Below are positions 26,341 through 35,107 of a stretch of 64,000 bases of DNA, piece by piece. This stretch comes from Pyrinomonadaceae bacterium. Lineage in GTDB: Bacteria; Acidobacteriota; Blastocatellia; Pyrinomonadales; Pyrinomonadaceae. The position numbers and the translations under genes were made by a program. Positions within the stretch are counted from its first letter, which is position 1, and each line of letters opens with the position of its first letter. The notes under the pieces were generated by a model. It saw only the letters and a list, made by a program, of their open reading frames with translations, searched no databases and was not told the DNA's origin. The DNA is taken from positions 1-64,000 of the forward strand of contig JANQRU010000006.1 in the NCBI GenBank assembly GCA_028284415.1. The letters are read 5' to 3'.

Positions 26341-26392
26341 TTTTTGGATTTTTTTGGATTTTTTTATTTAGGTTTTTAGGACATTTTGGAAA
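26341..26392. promoter_or_regulatory. Helically phased direct-repeat array B (candidate operator)
   Basis: TTTTTGGATT (26341), TTTTTGGATT (26351), TTTTTATTTAGG (26361), TTTTTAGGAC (26373) and ATTTTGGAAA (26383) repeat with about 10-bp spacing. Layout and the closing ACATTTTGGA match array A at 22894-22946. It lies 48 bp upstream of the fibre-like gene's ATG, a position suited to activation or repression by the winged-helix regulator at 20725-22887. Confidence 0.65.
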
Positions 26393-26439
26393 CAAATTCA
26401 CAATACTGCAATTACTTAAAAAAATTGGGGGATAATCTT

Positions 26440-27546
26440 ATGAAAATACTATTTTTCGGAATTCAAACAGTAGTTATTGGTTTTATGTTATGTATTTCAA
26501 CAACATTTGGACAATTCAATCAATACATTAAAAACTCTACGAATTTTCAGTACGACGCAAACTTTAATATAGAAGGAAAAGGTAAGGCTTTGTTCTTTGA
26601 TGCTGTTGAACATTATCAGTTAAACGGTCAAAGAATTCTTAGCAATAATGGAAACTCGAATTTATTTGTTGGAGTTCTAGCTGGAGCAACTAATTCCGCG
26701 GGACAATTCAATACTTTCGTTGGTGCTGAAGCTGGACTTTCTAATTCAATAGGTCAATCAAACACCTTTATTGGGACACAGGCGGGATACTTTACGACAA
26801 CGGGCGGACGAAATGTTTTTACGGGTGCAGGTACTGGCTTTTTTAATAGCAGCGGTCAAGCTAATTCTTTTTATGGTGTGGGTGCTGGACACAATAATTT
26901 AACCGGAAGTCATAATTCTTTTTTTGGAGAAAGAGCAGGAGAAAAAAATATTGATGGGAAAAACAACTCATTTTTCGGCGTTCTTTCGGGATATAATAAT
27001 AGTAAAGGAAGTCGCAATTCATTATTCGGCTGGCAGTCAAATGTTGCGAAAAGCGATCTTAATTATGCGACGGCGATTGGAGCGAGTGCTATCGTTGATA
27101 AAAGCCATAAAGTTCAATTGGGTAGAATTAACATTGATATTGTCGGCATTGGAAGACTATCAAGCTCAGGAAGAATAACGCTTTGTTTAAATTCCGAAAA
27201 TGAAATATCAAGTTGTTCTTCCAGCATCCGCTATAAATCAAATATAAATAAATTTTCGATGGGTTTGGAAATCGTGGATAAACTTCGTCCAGTTACATTT
27301 AACTGGAAAGATAATGACTCTTACGATTTAGGATTTATTGCTGAGGATGTTGGCAAAATTTCACCGCTTCTGATTTCTAGAAATGATAAAGGTCAGATAG
27401 AGGCTGTAAAATATGACCGCATAAATATTGTTTTGGTCAATGCTATCAAAGAACAGCAAAAACAAATCAATAATCAAAGAAGAGAACTTGCAGATTTGAG
27501 AAAATTGATCTGTGAAAGCAATAATTTTTCTAAGTACTGCAATTAA
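26440..27546 (+). CDS. Exported fibre-like protein with S74 intramolecular chaperone
   Basis: 368 residues from ATG 26440, with a GGGGGA RBS; a TTG-initiated extension to 26386 would break the signal peptide and overlap array B. The signal peptide is 1-24 (STTFGQ). Residues about 71-200 contain seven approximately 16-residue repeats of the form N(S/T)F(F/V/I)G..AG..N..G, as in trimeric beta-prism or YadA-like fibres. Residues about 260-357 form a peptidase S74/endosialidase chaperone: SSIRYKSNI with candidate Ser/Lys dyad (Ser260-262, Lys266), LRPVTFNWK, LGFIAEDVGKI and a coiled-coil tail. S74 domains trimerise a fibre and usually cleave themselves off. Product: probably a surface trimer. Confidence 0.85.
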   Translation: MKILFFGIQTVVIGFMLCISTTFGQFNQYIKNSTNFQYDANFNIEGKGKALFFDAVEHYQLNGQRILSNNGNSNLFVGVLAGATNSAGQFNTFVGAEAGLSNSIGQSNTFIGTQAGYFTTTGGRNVFTGAGTGFFNSSGQANSFYGVGAGHNNLTGSHNSFFGERAGEKNIDGKNNSFFGVLSGYNNSKGSRNSLFGWQSNVAKSDLNYATAIGASAIVDKSHKVQLGRINIDIVGIGRLSSSGRITLCLNSENEISSCSSSIRYKSNINKFSMGLEIVDKLRPVTFNWKDNDSYDLGFIAEDVGKISPLLISRNDKGQIEAVKYDRINIVLVNAIKEQQKQINNQRRELADLRKLICESNNFSKYCN

Positions 27547-27564
27547 ATACTGATCAAACTAAAA

Positions 27565-27600
27565 AAAAGATGTGTGGTTTAGAACAGCCACACATCTTTT
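27565..27600. terminator. Bidirectional terminator
   Basis: AAAAGATGTGTGG (27565-27577) pairs exactly with CCACACATCTTTT (27588-27600) across a 10-base loop, with T runs on both strands. It serves the convergent fibre-like and alpha-2-macroglobulin genes. Confidence 0.9.
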
Positions 27601-27610
27601 TTGAGGAATT

Positions 27611-30600
27611 TTATTTGACAGTTACGAAATCAGTTCCACTTCTACCAAAAGTTTCGGGATGATACATCTCTTCAGCTTTGGCAGGTGGGACGACGAATTC
27701 GCCCGGTGTTGTTGCTCTGGCAACGTATGTGTAGTTGTAAACTCCACTCCACAGCAAAGAACTAAATGCTTCGGCTCGTTCGTCACGGAAGTTTTGGTGT
27801 TCGAACCAGCGCGAACGCCAGTAATAATAGCCTCGTCCGTAACTTCTAGAACCACGTTCGACAACACCTGTATTTCGACTTCCTCTCGGTGCGGGTGGAA
27901 CTTCTTCCGTTACTGCTAATCCGGGATTTAGAATCTCTAATCCCGCCGGAAGCGAATCAACGAGTGCGACATGATATCGTCTGGCTTGGGCAACCATTGT
28001 CAGCTTAACGCGAACTCTCGCACCTGCTTTGATTGTCCATTTGCCTTCCATATCTTGTTTTATATCGTCAGCGTCATCGACTGCTTCATAAGTTCTCAAG
28101 ACCGTAAAACCATAATCGGCAGGTTTCAAGTTCAAGTTCTTCGGAGCGTATTTCATACCGATTCTGTAATACAAACGTCCTGCACCTTGTTTATTCATAA
28201 TTAGGTCAGCTTTTCCGCCCTGATCCATTAAGTAACTCATCGGAATGTCGAGTTGATTTGAATCAACTGAGCGTCCGACAAATTTTTGCTGACCTGCGTA
28301 GGCTTTTCCGAGCCAGACTTGATTTACAAAGTTTGGTGTAACTTTCTCGTAAGCTTGGAAATATTTATCTAAAGCTAACAAGACAAAAACGTTTTCCTGT
28401 GTGTTTGACCAACGTCCTTTCTTACGATGTGCAAGCAATCCGCGAGTGATTTTTGGTACGAGATCATTGTCTTTGTCAGCTTTGAGCATTCCTTCGAGAA
28501 GAACCGCATCAGCACGTCGGTTAGAATACATAATCACCCAAGCACCATCGCCGTAATTCGTGTTGAATTGTGCGGTTGCAGCTGTTTCACTTGTTCGATT
28601 TAGTAAGAAGCGTTTGATTGCTTCAACTTCTGTTGCGGAATTTCCACCGTCAACCAAGACCGGCATTAACCAACCGAGTGCTTCAAATGGCATTTCTTTG
28701 ATGGTTGCTTCGGCTAATAACCTCTTAGCTTTTGATTCATCGTTGTCGCCCATTACATTTCGGACATAAAGTGCATACGCCGAAATTGTCCAACGAACTT
28801 TTTTCGACTGATGCCATCTGTCGTAATGTTTTTCGATATTTTTCAAATATGGTCGAACACGCTTGAGCATTTGGTCTGGTACTTTGAAACCTTTCTGTTT
28901 TGATAATGCCAATGCGTGTGCAACGTGAGCAGTTACGAATGGATATTTGTAACGCTCCCCTCGTTTTCGCCATAAACCAAAGTACCCATTGTTATTTTGA
29001 CGTGACTGCAAGACTTTTATGTCTCTTGCAAATTGAGCTTTAATTGCAGATTCACTTGGCATTTCTTCGGCTTTGAATGCAGTTAAAACATCTTTCAAAG
29101 CTGCAATTGAAAGCATACGCGACGAAATTTGTTCGGAACATGCGAAGCGATATTTGTATAGATAAATAAACGCATCAGTTAATTCCTGCAATTGCGTCGA
29201 AGAAGTCGTAACCTCCAATCCACCGAATTGTGAATAAACGTCTTTCGGGGCTTCAACGGGCTGAACAATTGCACCATTTTGGTCGGTCGTTCCATAAGTT
29301 GCAAAAGCTTCCGTCGTTGCAGGTGTCCAGACAGGCAAATTGATTTGTGCCGCATCTGAATGTTTGCCCGAATTAACTGCAAATTGGAAACGTGCAGTTC
29401 CCGCTTTGTCAGCATTTACAGGGAAACGAACTTCCGCTCGGTCATTTGCTTTAATGAGAACCTTGCGTCCGCCACCGTTCGTTAAAGTTGCGTTTGTTGC
29501 ACGAACTCCGACATTGACCATCATGTCTTTTTCTGTTTGATTTTGAACTACAACAGGCAATTCAATCTTGTCACCAAAGTTCATAAACCTTGGTGCAGAT
29601 GGTCGAACCATCAAGGGCTGTTTTGCTATGATTGAAGATTCACCTTTACCAAAGCGTTTAGCTTGATCGACTGAAACCGCCATTATTCGATAACGGGTTA
29701 AATTGTCAGGTAACTTCACAGGCACAACTGCTTTTCCGCTAGAATTTGTTTTTACATTCGGAGCAAAAACCGCGAGTGCGTTGAAATTCTTGCGGAGATT
29801 TATTTGTTGCTCAGGCTGTCTATTCGCATCATCTGAATCTCTCTCTTGCGGACGAAGTTTAGCAGCCTCTTTTCTCACACTTCTGCCAGCTTTCATTGCC
29901 ATGGGTTTATTTGCTACGACGCCATCAGCAATTTCGCTTGATGCAGGCGATGGTGGTGGTGGCGGTGGCGGTGCTTTATCTTTGATGTCATCTGGATTTC
30001 CTAGAAGAACATCTTTTCGCAAATGATAATCCTGTGTACCATCACCACGAGTTGTGTAAAAAGTGTTCAGAGGATTTGCCAAATTGTAATTTGATAAAGC
30101 CAGAACGCTTTCATCTACAACAACGACCGCAACCTCCGTGTTTGCAACAGGCTCGCCGCGATAATCTTTTACAGCAACATTGATATTGGTCTTGCCTGCC
30201 GGTTCTAAGGTTTTGTCCACAGGTTCGGCTTCCACTTTTAACATTCTGGATTCCTTCGAAATTTGCAAGTTTAAACTTCCGCTTGCAAAGGCAGGTCGTT
30301 TCGCCAGTTTTTCCTGCACTTCGCCCTTGTCATCTGTTCGCGGTGCAGAACCAACTAAGTCAACTTGTGCGTGAATGTTTGGCAGGTATTCTTCTTTCAA
30401 AGGAATCTTCAAAGTTACAGAAGAATCTTTGATCGAGAATCTTTCCGTCTTAACAATTCCTTCACGTCGAAGAGTTAGAATGCCTTCTGATGGCGTAAAC
30501 GGAGCAAGAACTAAAATCTCTGCAACATCGCCCGGTTTGTAGTCTTTTTTGCTTGGGATTAGTTCGACTCTTTCCTGTTCGACGTTGCGTTTCGGAGGAG

Positions 30601-33600
30601 TTTTTCCGCCCGCAACCCAAACTGTCATTTCAGATTCGTTAAACCTTTCGCGGTCATCCATCACGAGTGCTGTAATAATGTAACGTCCACCTTGCTTGGC
30701 TGTAAACTTACACATTTGGGCTTCGCTCGAAGATTTCACCGTGCAATATTGTTCATCAATGGTCTTCTCTTCCCATTTGCCTTTTTCAAATCTCCAAGCC
30801 TTTAATTTGGCTTTGATTTCGACATTTTTACCTGTAACTAATTTTCCGTCTAAATCGGAAACTATTGATTCGATTTTAATGTCTTCACCCTTTTGAACGA
30901 ATGAGCGAGGCGATTTAATCCCGACATATATATCTGCAGGATGAACAAGTAAACTTGTCGAAGAAGACCAAGTTTGTCTATTCACATCTTGAACGCTTGA
31001 ACTTGCGTTGATTCTATACGGTCTTGGAGGTTTGACCGACTCAAAATCTATTTTGAGATTATGTTTTCCGCTCGCGTCAGTTGTACCTTGAAAATATTGT
31101 GTTCTTCCGCCACCGCTATAACTTGATCGTGAATACCACCAAGGTACCCAACTACCAAAAATATAATCTCCTTGATTTGGAGGTGTGTAATTTGTTGGTG
31201 TTGCACGAACCGTCCAATTTACTTTTGCATTGGCAAGTCCACCTCCTGCGTAGTATTTTGCTTCAACTTCTACATTTGCGGAGTTTCCAACAAAATGTGG
31301 GGCTTCGGAAGCTACTTTAGAATTAACTTCAAACTCTGGACGTCGAAATTCCTGAATCTGGAAATTGTGATAATGTCTATATCCGCCAACTTTGCTGTTG
31401 GTTGTAAGCTCTACACGTGTATAACCAAGATTCGCGTTGTCAGGAAGTTTGACCTTAAAGTTAAATGATCCAAAAGCATTCAAATTCGTATTGCCTTTTA
31501 CAATCTCATTGCCACGTGAATCTCTGACTATATAATTCAAACCACTTGCGGCATCACCCAACGCTGAAACATCGCCTAGTTTTCCGCCAGTGATCTTTCG
31601 TATGTATCCTTTAATAGCAACTTCTTCTTTCGGACGATACATTTTGCGATCATCAAAGACGAACCAACGCAGGTAATCACCTTGAGTTTTTTTGTACCAA
31701 CTACCCGAGTCTCTCCAGTAGTAGTCAGAGTTTTCAGGCAAAAATGCAATATCATTTCCTTTTCTGGCAATTAACAAGTTCGGCTGTTTAGCCACATTAG
31801 TCGGTAATGGAAGTCTCAAAATTCCGTTAGCAGGTGTAGCATTTGACTGAGCTTTTTCAACTGTTTCTGTTTCGATTGCTGCACCATTTTCATCAAATGA
31901 CTGAATATCATTAGCTTGTGAACTGCCCCAACTTGTGAGCCAGTCCCAAACATATCTCGCATAACTTTTATCTGATTCAGCAGGCTGATTGCTACTTATT
32001 GCTTTGCCGTTTGGATAGATTGAAAGTTGGACGCCACCAAGTGGTTTTCCATTTTTCAAATCTGTTGCAAAACCAACTAATTCTTGACTATCAACAAATG
32101 CATCTAAGCCGATGTTTGTTGATTGAACCCAAGTTGAAATTCTTGTGCGATCATATTTATCGCGCTTTTTGGTCGGAGTAATATCTAAAACGATATTTCC
32201 GTAACCACTCTTCAAAAATCTTGAAAGGTCAATGCGTGTTTCAACCATCTCGTCCATTTTCTTTTCGATCTGAACAAGACGATTACTAATGAGGCGTCCC
32301 GGCATGGGAGCTTTTGTGCCATCTTCATAATTCCTGTAACGTATAAACTTTTGAAATGCAGACCAATCTTGAGGTTGAACTCGATAGACCTTAACTCTGG
32401 CTGAAGGTTGATTTGTAGAATAGACCGAATATGAAGGTTTCTTCATCGTCGGATCAAGCACAACCATATTTCCGCCTTGGGAATAGAGGCTTACAGGAGC
32501 CGAATCCGTTCTGATTTTTACTCGTGCAGGTTCTTGTAGATTTTGTCCGTAAATATCTTTGATCGTTTCATCAATCGAAACTGTGTAAGTTGTACGACCT
32601 TTTTTAACGCCTTGGATATAAATGTTTCTTCCGCTTGGATAAATGTTCAAACCTTCAACCGCAGGAGTTATCTTAATTTTAGACTTATCAAATGATTTAG
32701 CGTCAATTGAATTTGTAAACCGTAGATACCAAGTTTGGAATGGTGAACAGTTTTTGTTTCTTCTGTAACTGCAATAACCTTCGACGAACTTCATTGCACC
32801 ATACGTTTTGAAACTATAACTTTGTGCCGTTGTGGTTGTTAGAGGTCCCTCTGCGGAAGGCGTTCCTTTATTTACTGTAACTTTAATCGGAGAATCAGCA
32901 GGCAGAGCATTTTCGATTCCACCATTTGCATTAACTGCTCGAAATGCCAACCAGCGTTTGGTTTGAGCTTGCTTTGTGTAATAAGCGATATTTGAACTTT
33001 TGATTTCTTCTTCGGTAAGAAGTCTGATCGGAATACGTTTTCCTCTGGAAGTAACTGAAATAGTTTCTAAAACTGCTTTGGGTTCGATTTCTTGGTCAAA
33101 TGAAACAAACATCACCGAATTACGACGAGTCGTTGCATTTGTAGATGGATAATGTCTGACCATCTTGGGCGGAGGGGTTGTAAAAGTCCAGACAGTATCT
33201 TTCTGTAGTGTTTGCCCTTTAGCTGCTTTTGTCCCAGCAGGAATTTTTGCAGTATATTTCGTCGCCATGCGAAAACGCTTAGTCGTATCAAACATAAGAG
33301 TTTTTGTTCCCAACCAACGCCATTTTCCTTCTGCACTTGGACTTAATTGAACTGGAACTGTTTTAGCAGCACCGTCCTGAGAAGTAACGGCAACCATCGG
33401 GTGCGAGAACGTAACGCTTAAATCAGGTGCAAGCGAAACATCTCCCTCGGGTGAAAATCTAACGACTTCTAAATCTTGATTATTATTTACATCCGGTGCA
33501 TCTCTTTGCTCATCTACAGGAAATTTTACGGGAATTCTCTTTCCTGTTTTTGGTGCTGGAAGTGTGCCTACACGTTTTGCAAAATCTGTTTTGTCTCCAT

Positions 33601-33865
33601 CTTCAGTTTTTATCTTTGGCAGACGACTTAATAGGCTAGAAGTTTCTCCTTCTGAAAGTTTATCTGCGTCAACTGGTTTCGGGACTTCGCGTTTGTCTGC
33701 ACCTTCAACACCTTCACTGAGGCTAAACTTCAAGCCGTTAGGTAAATCTTTCATTATATTTTCTTTTGTTTTTCCCAGAACTTGTGCGTGGGTTGGATGT
33801 GCGAATGGAGCGATAGTGCTTAAATATATTGCGACGAATAAAATCCAAGAAATCGTTTTTTTCAT
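27611..33865 (-). CDS. Bacterial alpha-2-macroglobulin family protein
   Basis: A 2084-residue exported protease-trap protein. A signal peptide (about 1-28, ending THPTHAQ) is followed by repeated macroglobulin beta-sandwich domains (FMNFGDKIELPVVVQNQTEK is the typical domain before the thioester region). A Pro-rich flexible stretch (APPPPPPPSPASS) lies about two-thirds along. The thioester motif CSEQ is at 1576-1579 (YRFACSEQISSRM) and an alpha/alpha thioester domain follows. A beta-rich receptor-like domain ends the protein. It is much longer than E. coli YfhM (about 1650). Bacterial A2Ms guard the periplasm against foreign proteases. The usual partner gene pbpC is not adjacent. Confidence 0.93.
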   Translation of the reverse strand: MKKTISWILFVAIYLSTIAPFAHPTHAQVLGKTKENIMKDLPNGLKFSLSEGVEGADKREVPKPVDADKLSEGETSSLLSRLPKIKTEDGDKTDFAKRVGTLPAPKTGKRIPVKFPVDEQRDAPDVNNNQDLEVVRFSPEGDVSLAPDLSVTFSHPMVAVTSQDGAAKTVPVQLSPSAEGKWRWLGTKTLMFDTTKRFRMATKYTAKIPAGTKAAKGQTLQKDTVWTFTTPPPKMVRHYPSTNATTRRNSVMFVSFDQEIEPKAVLETISVTSRGKRIPIRLLTEEEIKSSNIAYYTKQAQTKRWLAFRAVNANGGIENALPADSPIKVTVNKGTPSAEGPLTTTTAQSYSFKTYGAMKFVEGYCSYRRNKNCSPFQTWYLRFTNSIDAKSFDKSKIKITPAVEGLNIYPSGRNIYIQGVKKGRTTYTVSIDETIKDIYGQNLQEPARVKIRTDSAPVSLYSQGGNMVVLDPTMKKPSYSVYSTNQPSARVKVYRVQPQDWSAFQKFIRYRNYEDGTKAPMPGRLISNRLVQIEKKMDEMVETRIDLSRFLKSGYGNIVLDITPTKKRDKYDRTRISTWVQSTNIGLDAFVDSQELVGFATDLKNGKPLGGVQLSIYPNGKAISSNQPAESDKSYARYVWDWLTSWGSSQANDIQSFDENGAAIETETVEKAQSNATPANGILRLPLPTNVAKQPNLLIARKGNDIAFLPENSDYYWRDSGSWYKKTQGDYLRWFVFDDRKMYRPKEEVAIKGYIRKITGGKLGDVSALGDAASGLNYIVRDSRGNEIVKGNTNLNAFGSFNFKVKLPDNANLGYTRVELTTNSKVGGYRHYHNFQIQEFRRPEFEVNSKVASEAPHFVGNSANVEVEAKYYAGGGLANAKVNWTVRATPTNYTPPNQGDYIFGSWVPWWYSRSSYSGGGRTQYFQGTTDASGKHNLKIDFESVKPPRPYRINASSSVQDVNRQTWSSSTSLLVHPADIYVGIKSPRSFVQKGEDIKIESIVSDLDGKLVTGKNVEIKAKLKAWRFEKGKWEEKTIDEQYCTVKSSSEAQMCKFTAKQGGRYIITALVMDDRERFNESEMTVWVAGGKTPPKRNVEQERVELIPSKKDYKPGDVAEILVLAPFTPSEGILTLRREGIVKTERFSIKDSSVTLKIPLKEEYLPNIHAQVDLVGSAPRTDDKGEVQEKLAKRPAFASGSLNLQISKESRMLKVEAEPVDKTLEPAGKTNINVAVKDYRGEPVANTEVAVVVVDESVLALSNYNLANPLNTFYTTRGDGTQDYHLRKDVLLGNPDDIKDKAPPPPPPPSPASSEIADGVVANKPMAMKAGRSVRKEAAKLRPQERDSDDANRQPEQQINLRKNFNALAVFAPNVKTNSSGKAVVPVKLPDNLTRYRIMAVSVDQAKRFGKGESSIIAKQPLMVRPSAPRFMNFGDKIELPVVVQNQTEKDMMVNVGVRATNATLTNGGGRKVLIKANDRAEVRFPVNADKAGTARFQFAVNSGKHSDAAQINLPVWTPATTEAFATYGTTDQNGAIVQPVEAPKDVYSQFGGLEVTTSSTQLQELTDAFIYLYKYRFACSEQISSRMLSIAALKDVLTAFKAEEMPSESAIKAQFARDIKVLQSRQNNNGYFGLWRKRGERYKYPFVTAHVAHALALSKQKGFKVPDQMLKRVRPYLKNIEKHYDRWHQSKKVRWTISAYALYVRNVMGDNDESKAKRLLAEATIKEMPFEALGWLMPVLVDGGNSATEVEAIKRFLLNRTSETAATAQFNTNYGDGAWVIMYSNRRADAVLLEGMLKADKDNDLVPKITRGLLAHRKKGRWSNTQENVFVLLALDKYFQAYEKVTPNFVNQVWLGKAYAGQQKFVGRSVDSNQLDIPMSYLMDQGGKADLIMNKQGAGRLYYRIGMKYAPKNLNLKPADYGFTVLRTYEAVDDADDIKQDMEGKWTIKAGARVRVKLTMVAQARRYHVALVDSLPAGLEILNPGLAVTEEVPPAPRGSRNTGVVERGSRSYGRGYYYWRSRWFEHQNFRDERAEAFSSLLWSGVYNYTYVARATTPGEFVVPPAKAEEMYHPETFGRSGTDFVTVK

Positions 33866-34206
33866 TTTGTATTTTTCCTCTTACCGGTTGTTTTATGGTC
33901 AAATTTGTTCTTGAAAAAATAAAGAGGTAAGATTCGCCAATAATCTTACACAAATTTGCCATTTCAAACTACTATTCGTTTAAACATGACCAGCCTTTCC
34001 GTGTTTAAGAACGATTCAATTAATATTTCTTGCAAAAAAATAATTCTTTTTTCGTTTCTCTGTTATAATTCTAAATTAAAGTTTAAAGCAATTGTGTTTT
34101 CTTGCTATACTTACTGTGTATTTGCAACTTTAGCGATTTTTTGTCGTAAAGTATTGTGAGAAAAAGTTGTTTTGACATAAATTTTTAGGAGCAGATTATA
34201 TAAAAA
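33866..34206. other. Divergent promoter region, A2M / PspA
   Basis: The 341 bases have no supportable gene. TATAAT at 34064-34069 and TTGACA at 34172-34177 with an ATTATA 17 bp downstream are possible rightward promoter elements for the PspA gene. An AGGAG lies at about 34187, 15 bases before its ATG. No sigma-54-type promoter, usual for enterobacterial pspA, was found. Confidence 0.4.
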
Positions 34207-35037
34207 ATGGGATTGTGGCAAAGAATTAAAAGAATTTTTAGAGCAAGCAGTGGGGCGGCTTTAGATAAAATAGAAAACCCCGAAATGGTTTTGCAACAAA
34301 CCGTTCGAGATATGCGGGATAGAGTTCCCGAACTCAACAACTCAGTTGCACAAGTAATGGCAACTGAACGTATGCTCAAAAAAAACAATGAGCGTCTTCA
34401 AGAACAGGTTGTTGAATTAGACTCAAAAATCAAAGCGTCTGTAAAAATGGGACGAGATGATATTGCAACCGCTTATATCGGTCAACTACAACAAGCTCAG
34501 GTTGATCTTGAAAAAACCTCCGCACAGCTGGAATACGCAGAAAATGCTTCAAAACAAGCTTTGAAAGCACGAGACAACTATGTTCTCAATATGAAAAAAC
34601 GCACGGCTGAGGCTATGCAACTTATCAGTGCTTCAAAACAAGCCAAACTTCAAGAGCAACTTGCTCAGACAATGGAATCATTTGATATCGGTGACGACGC
34701 TTCAACATTTAACGAAATGCGTGAAAAAATCGATCGCCGTGTTGCCGCTGCCGAAGCCAAACTTCAACTCGGAACATCTTCTGTCGATAATCAAATGCAT
34801 GATATTGAACGTGAAGCAATGGACATACAACTTCAGGACAAATTGCTTTCTTATAAAAGTGAGATGGGCTTGTTAAGCGAAGGTTCCAGCAATGACACCA
34901 AGCAAATTGAAGCAGGAGATGCGAGCGAAGCTGATGAATCAAGCGAATCTTCTACTAATGAGTCTGCTGGTGAAGAGAAATCAACTGAACAATTATTAGC
35001 CGAAGCTGAAGAATTGCTGAAAGATACAAATAAATAA
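34207..35037 (+). CDS. PspA/IM30 (Vipp1) family membrane-stress protein
   Basis: A 276-residue ESCRT-III-like coiled-coil protein. It starts MGLWQRIKRIFRASSGAALD, the amphipathic helix that binds membranes. The PspA core follows: NPEMVLQQTVRDMRDRVPEL, then long heptad helices to about residue 220. The C-terminal about 45 residues are an acidic Ser/Glu-rich tail (ASEADESSESSTNESAGEE) ending in a short helix. It probably protects or remodels the inner membrane. The next gene (70 bp on) encodes a membrane coiled-coil protein and may work with it. Confidence 0.92.
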   Translation: MGLWQRIKRIFRASSGAALDKIENPEMVLQQTVRDMRDRVPELNNSVAQVMATERMLKKNNERLQEQVVELDSKIKASVKMGRDDIATAYIGQLQQAQVDLEKTSAQLEYAENASKQALKARDNYVLNMKKRTAEAMQLISASKQAKLQEQLAQTMESFDIGDDASTFNEMREKIDRRVAAAEAKLQLGTSSVDNQMHDIEREAMDIQLQDKLLSYKSEMGLLSEGSSNDTKQIEAGDASEADESSESSTNESAGEEKSTEQLLAEAEELLKDTNK

Positions 35038-35107
35038 TTTGTTTCCAAAATAATGATTATTCGCAAAACTCAAACGGAGAAAATAGCATCAAACTGTTAA
35101 GTTAGTT

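Noticed and set aside
22894..26392. Direct-repeat arrays as a CRISPR or phage attachment pair
   Set aside because: Units are about 10 bp without spacers, and the two arrays are similar but not identical. No cas or integrase gene lies between them. Regulatory sites are the simpler reading.
26386..26439. TTG-initiated 18-residue extension of the fibre-like protein
   Set aside because: It overlaps the repeat array and would precede and disrupt the signal peptide. ATG 26440 has a good RBS.
23369..27546. Prophage or tailocin remnant
   Set aside because: The S74 chaperone and amidase are phage-like, but there are no capsid, tail-tube, sheath, baseplate, portal or integrase genes.
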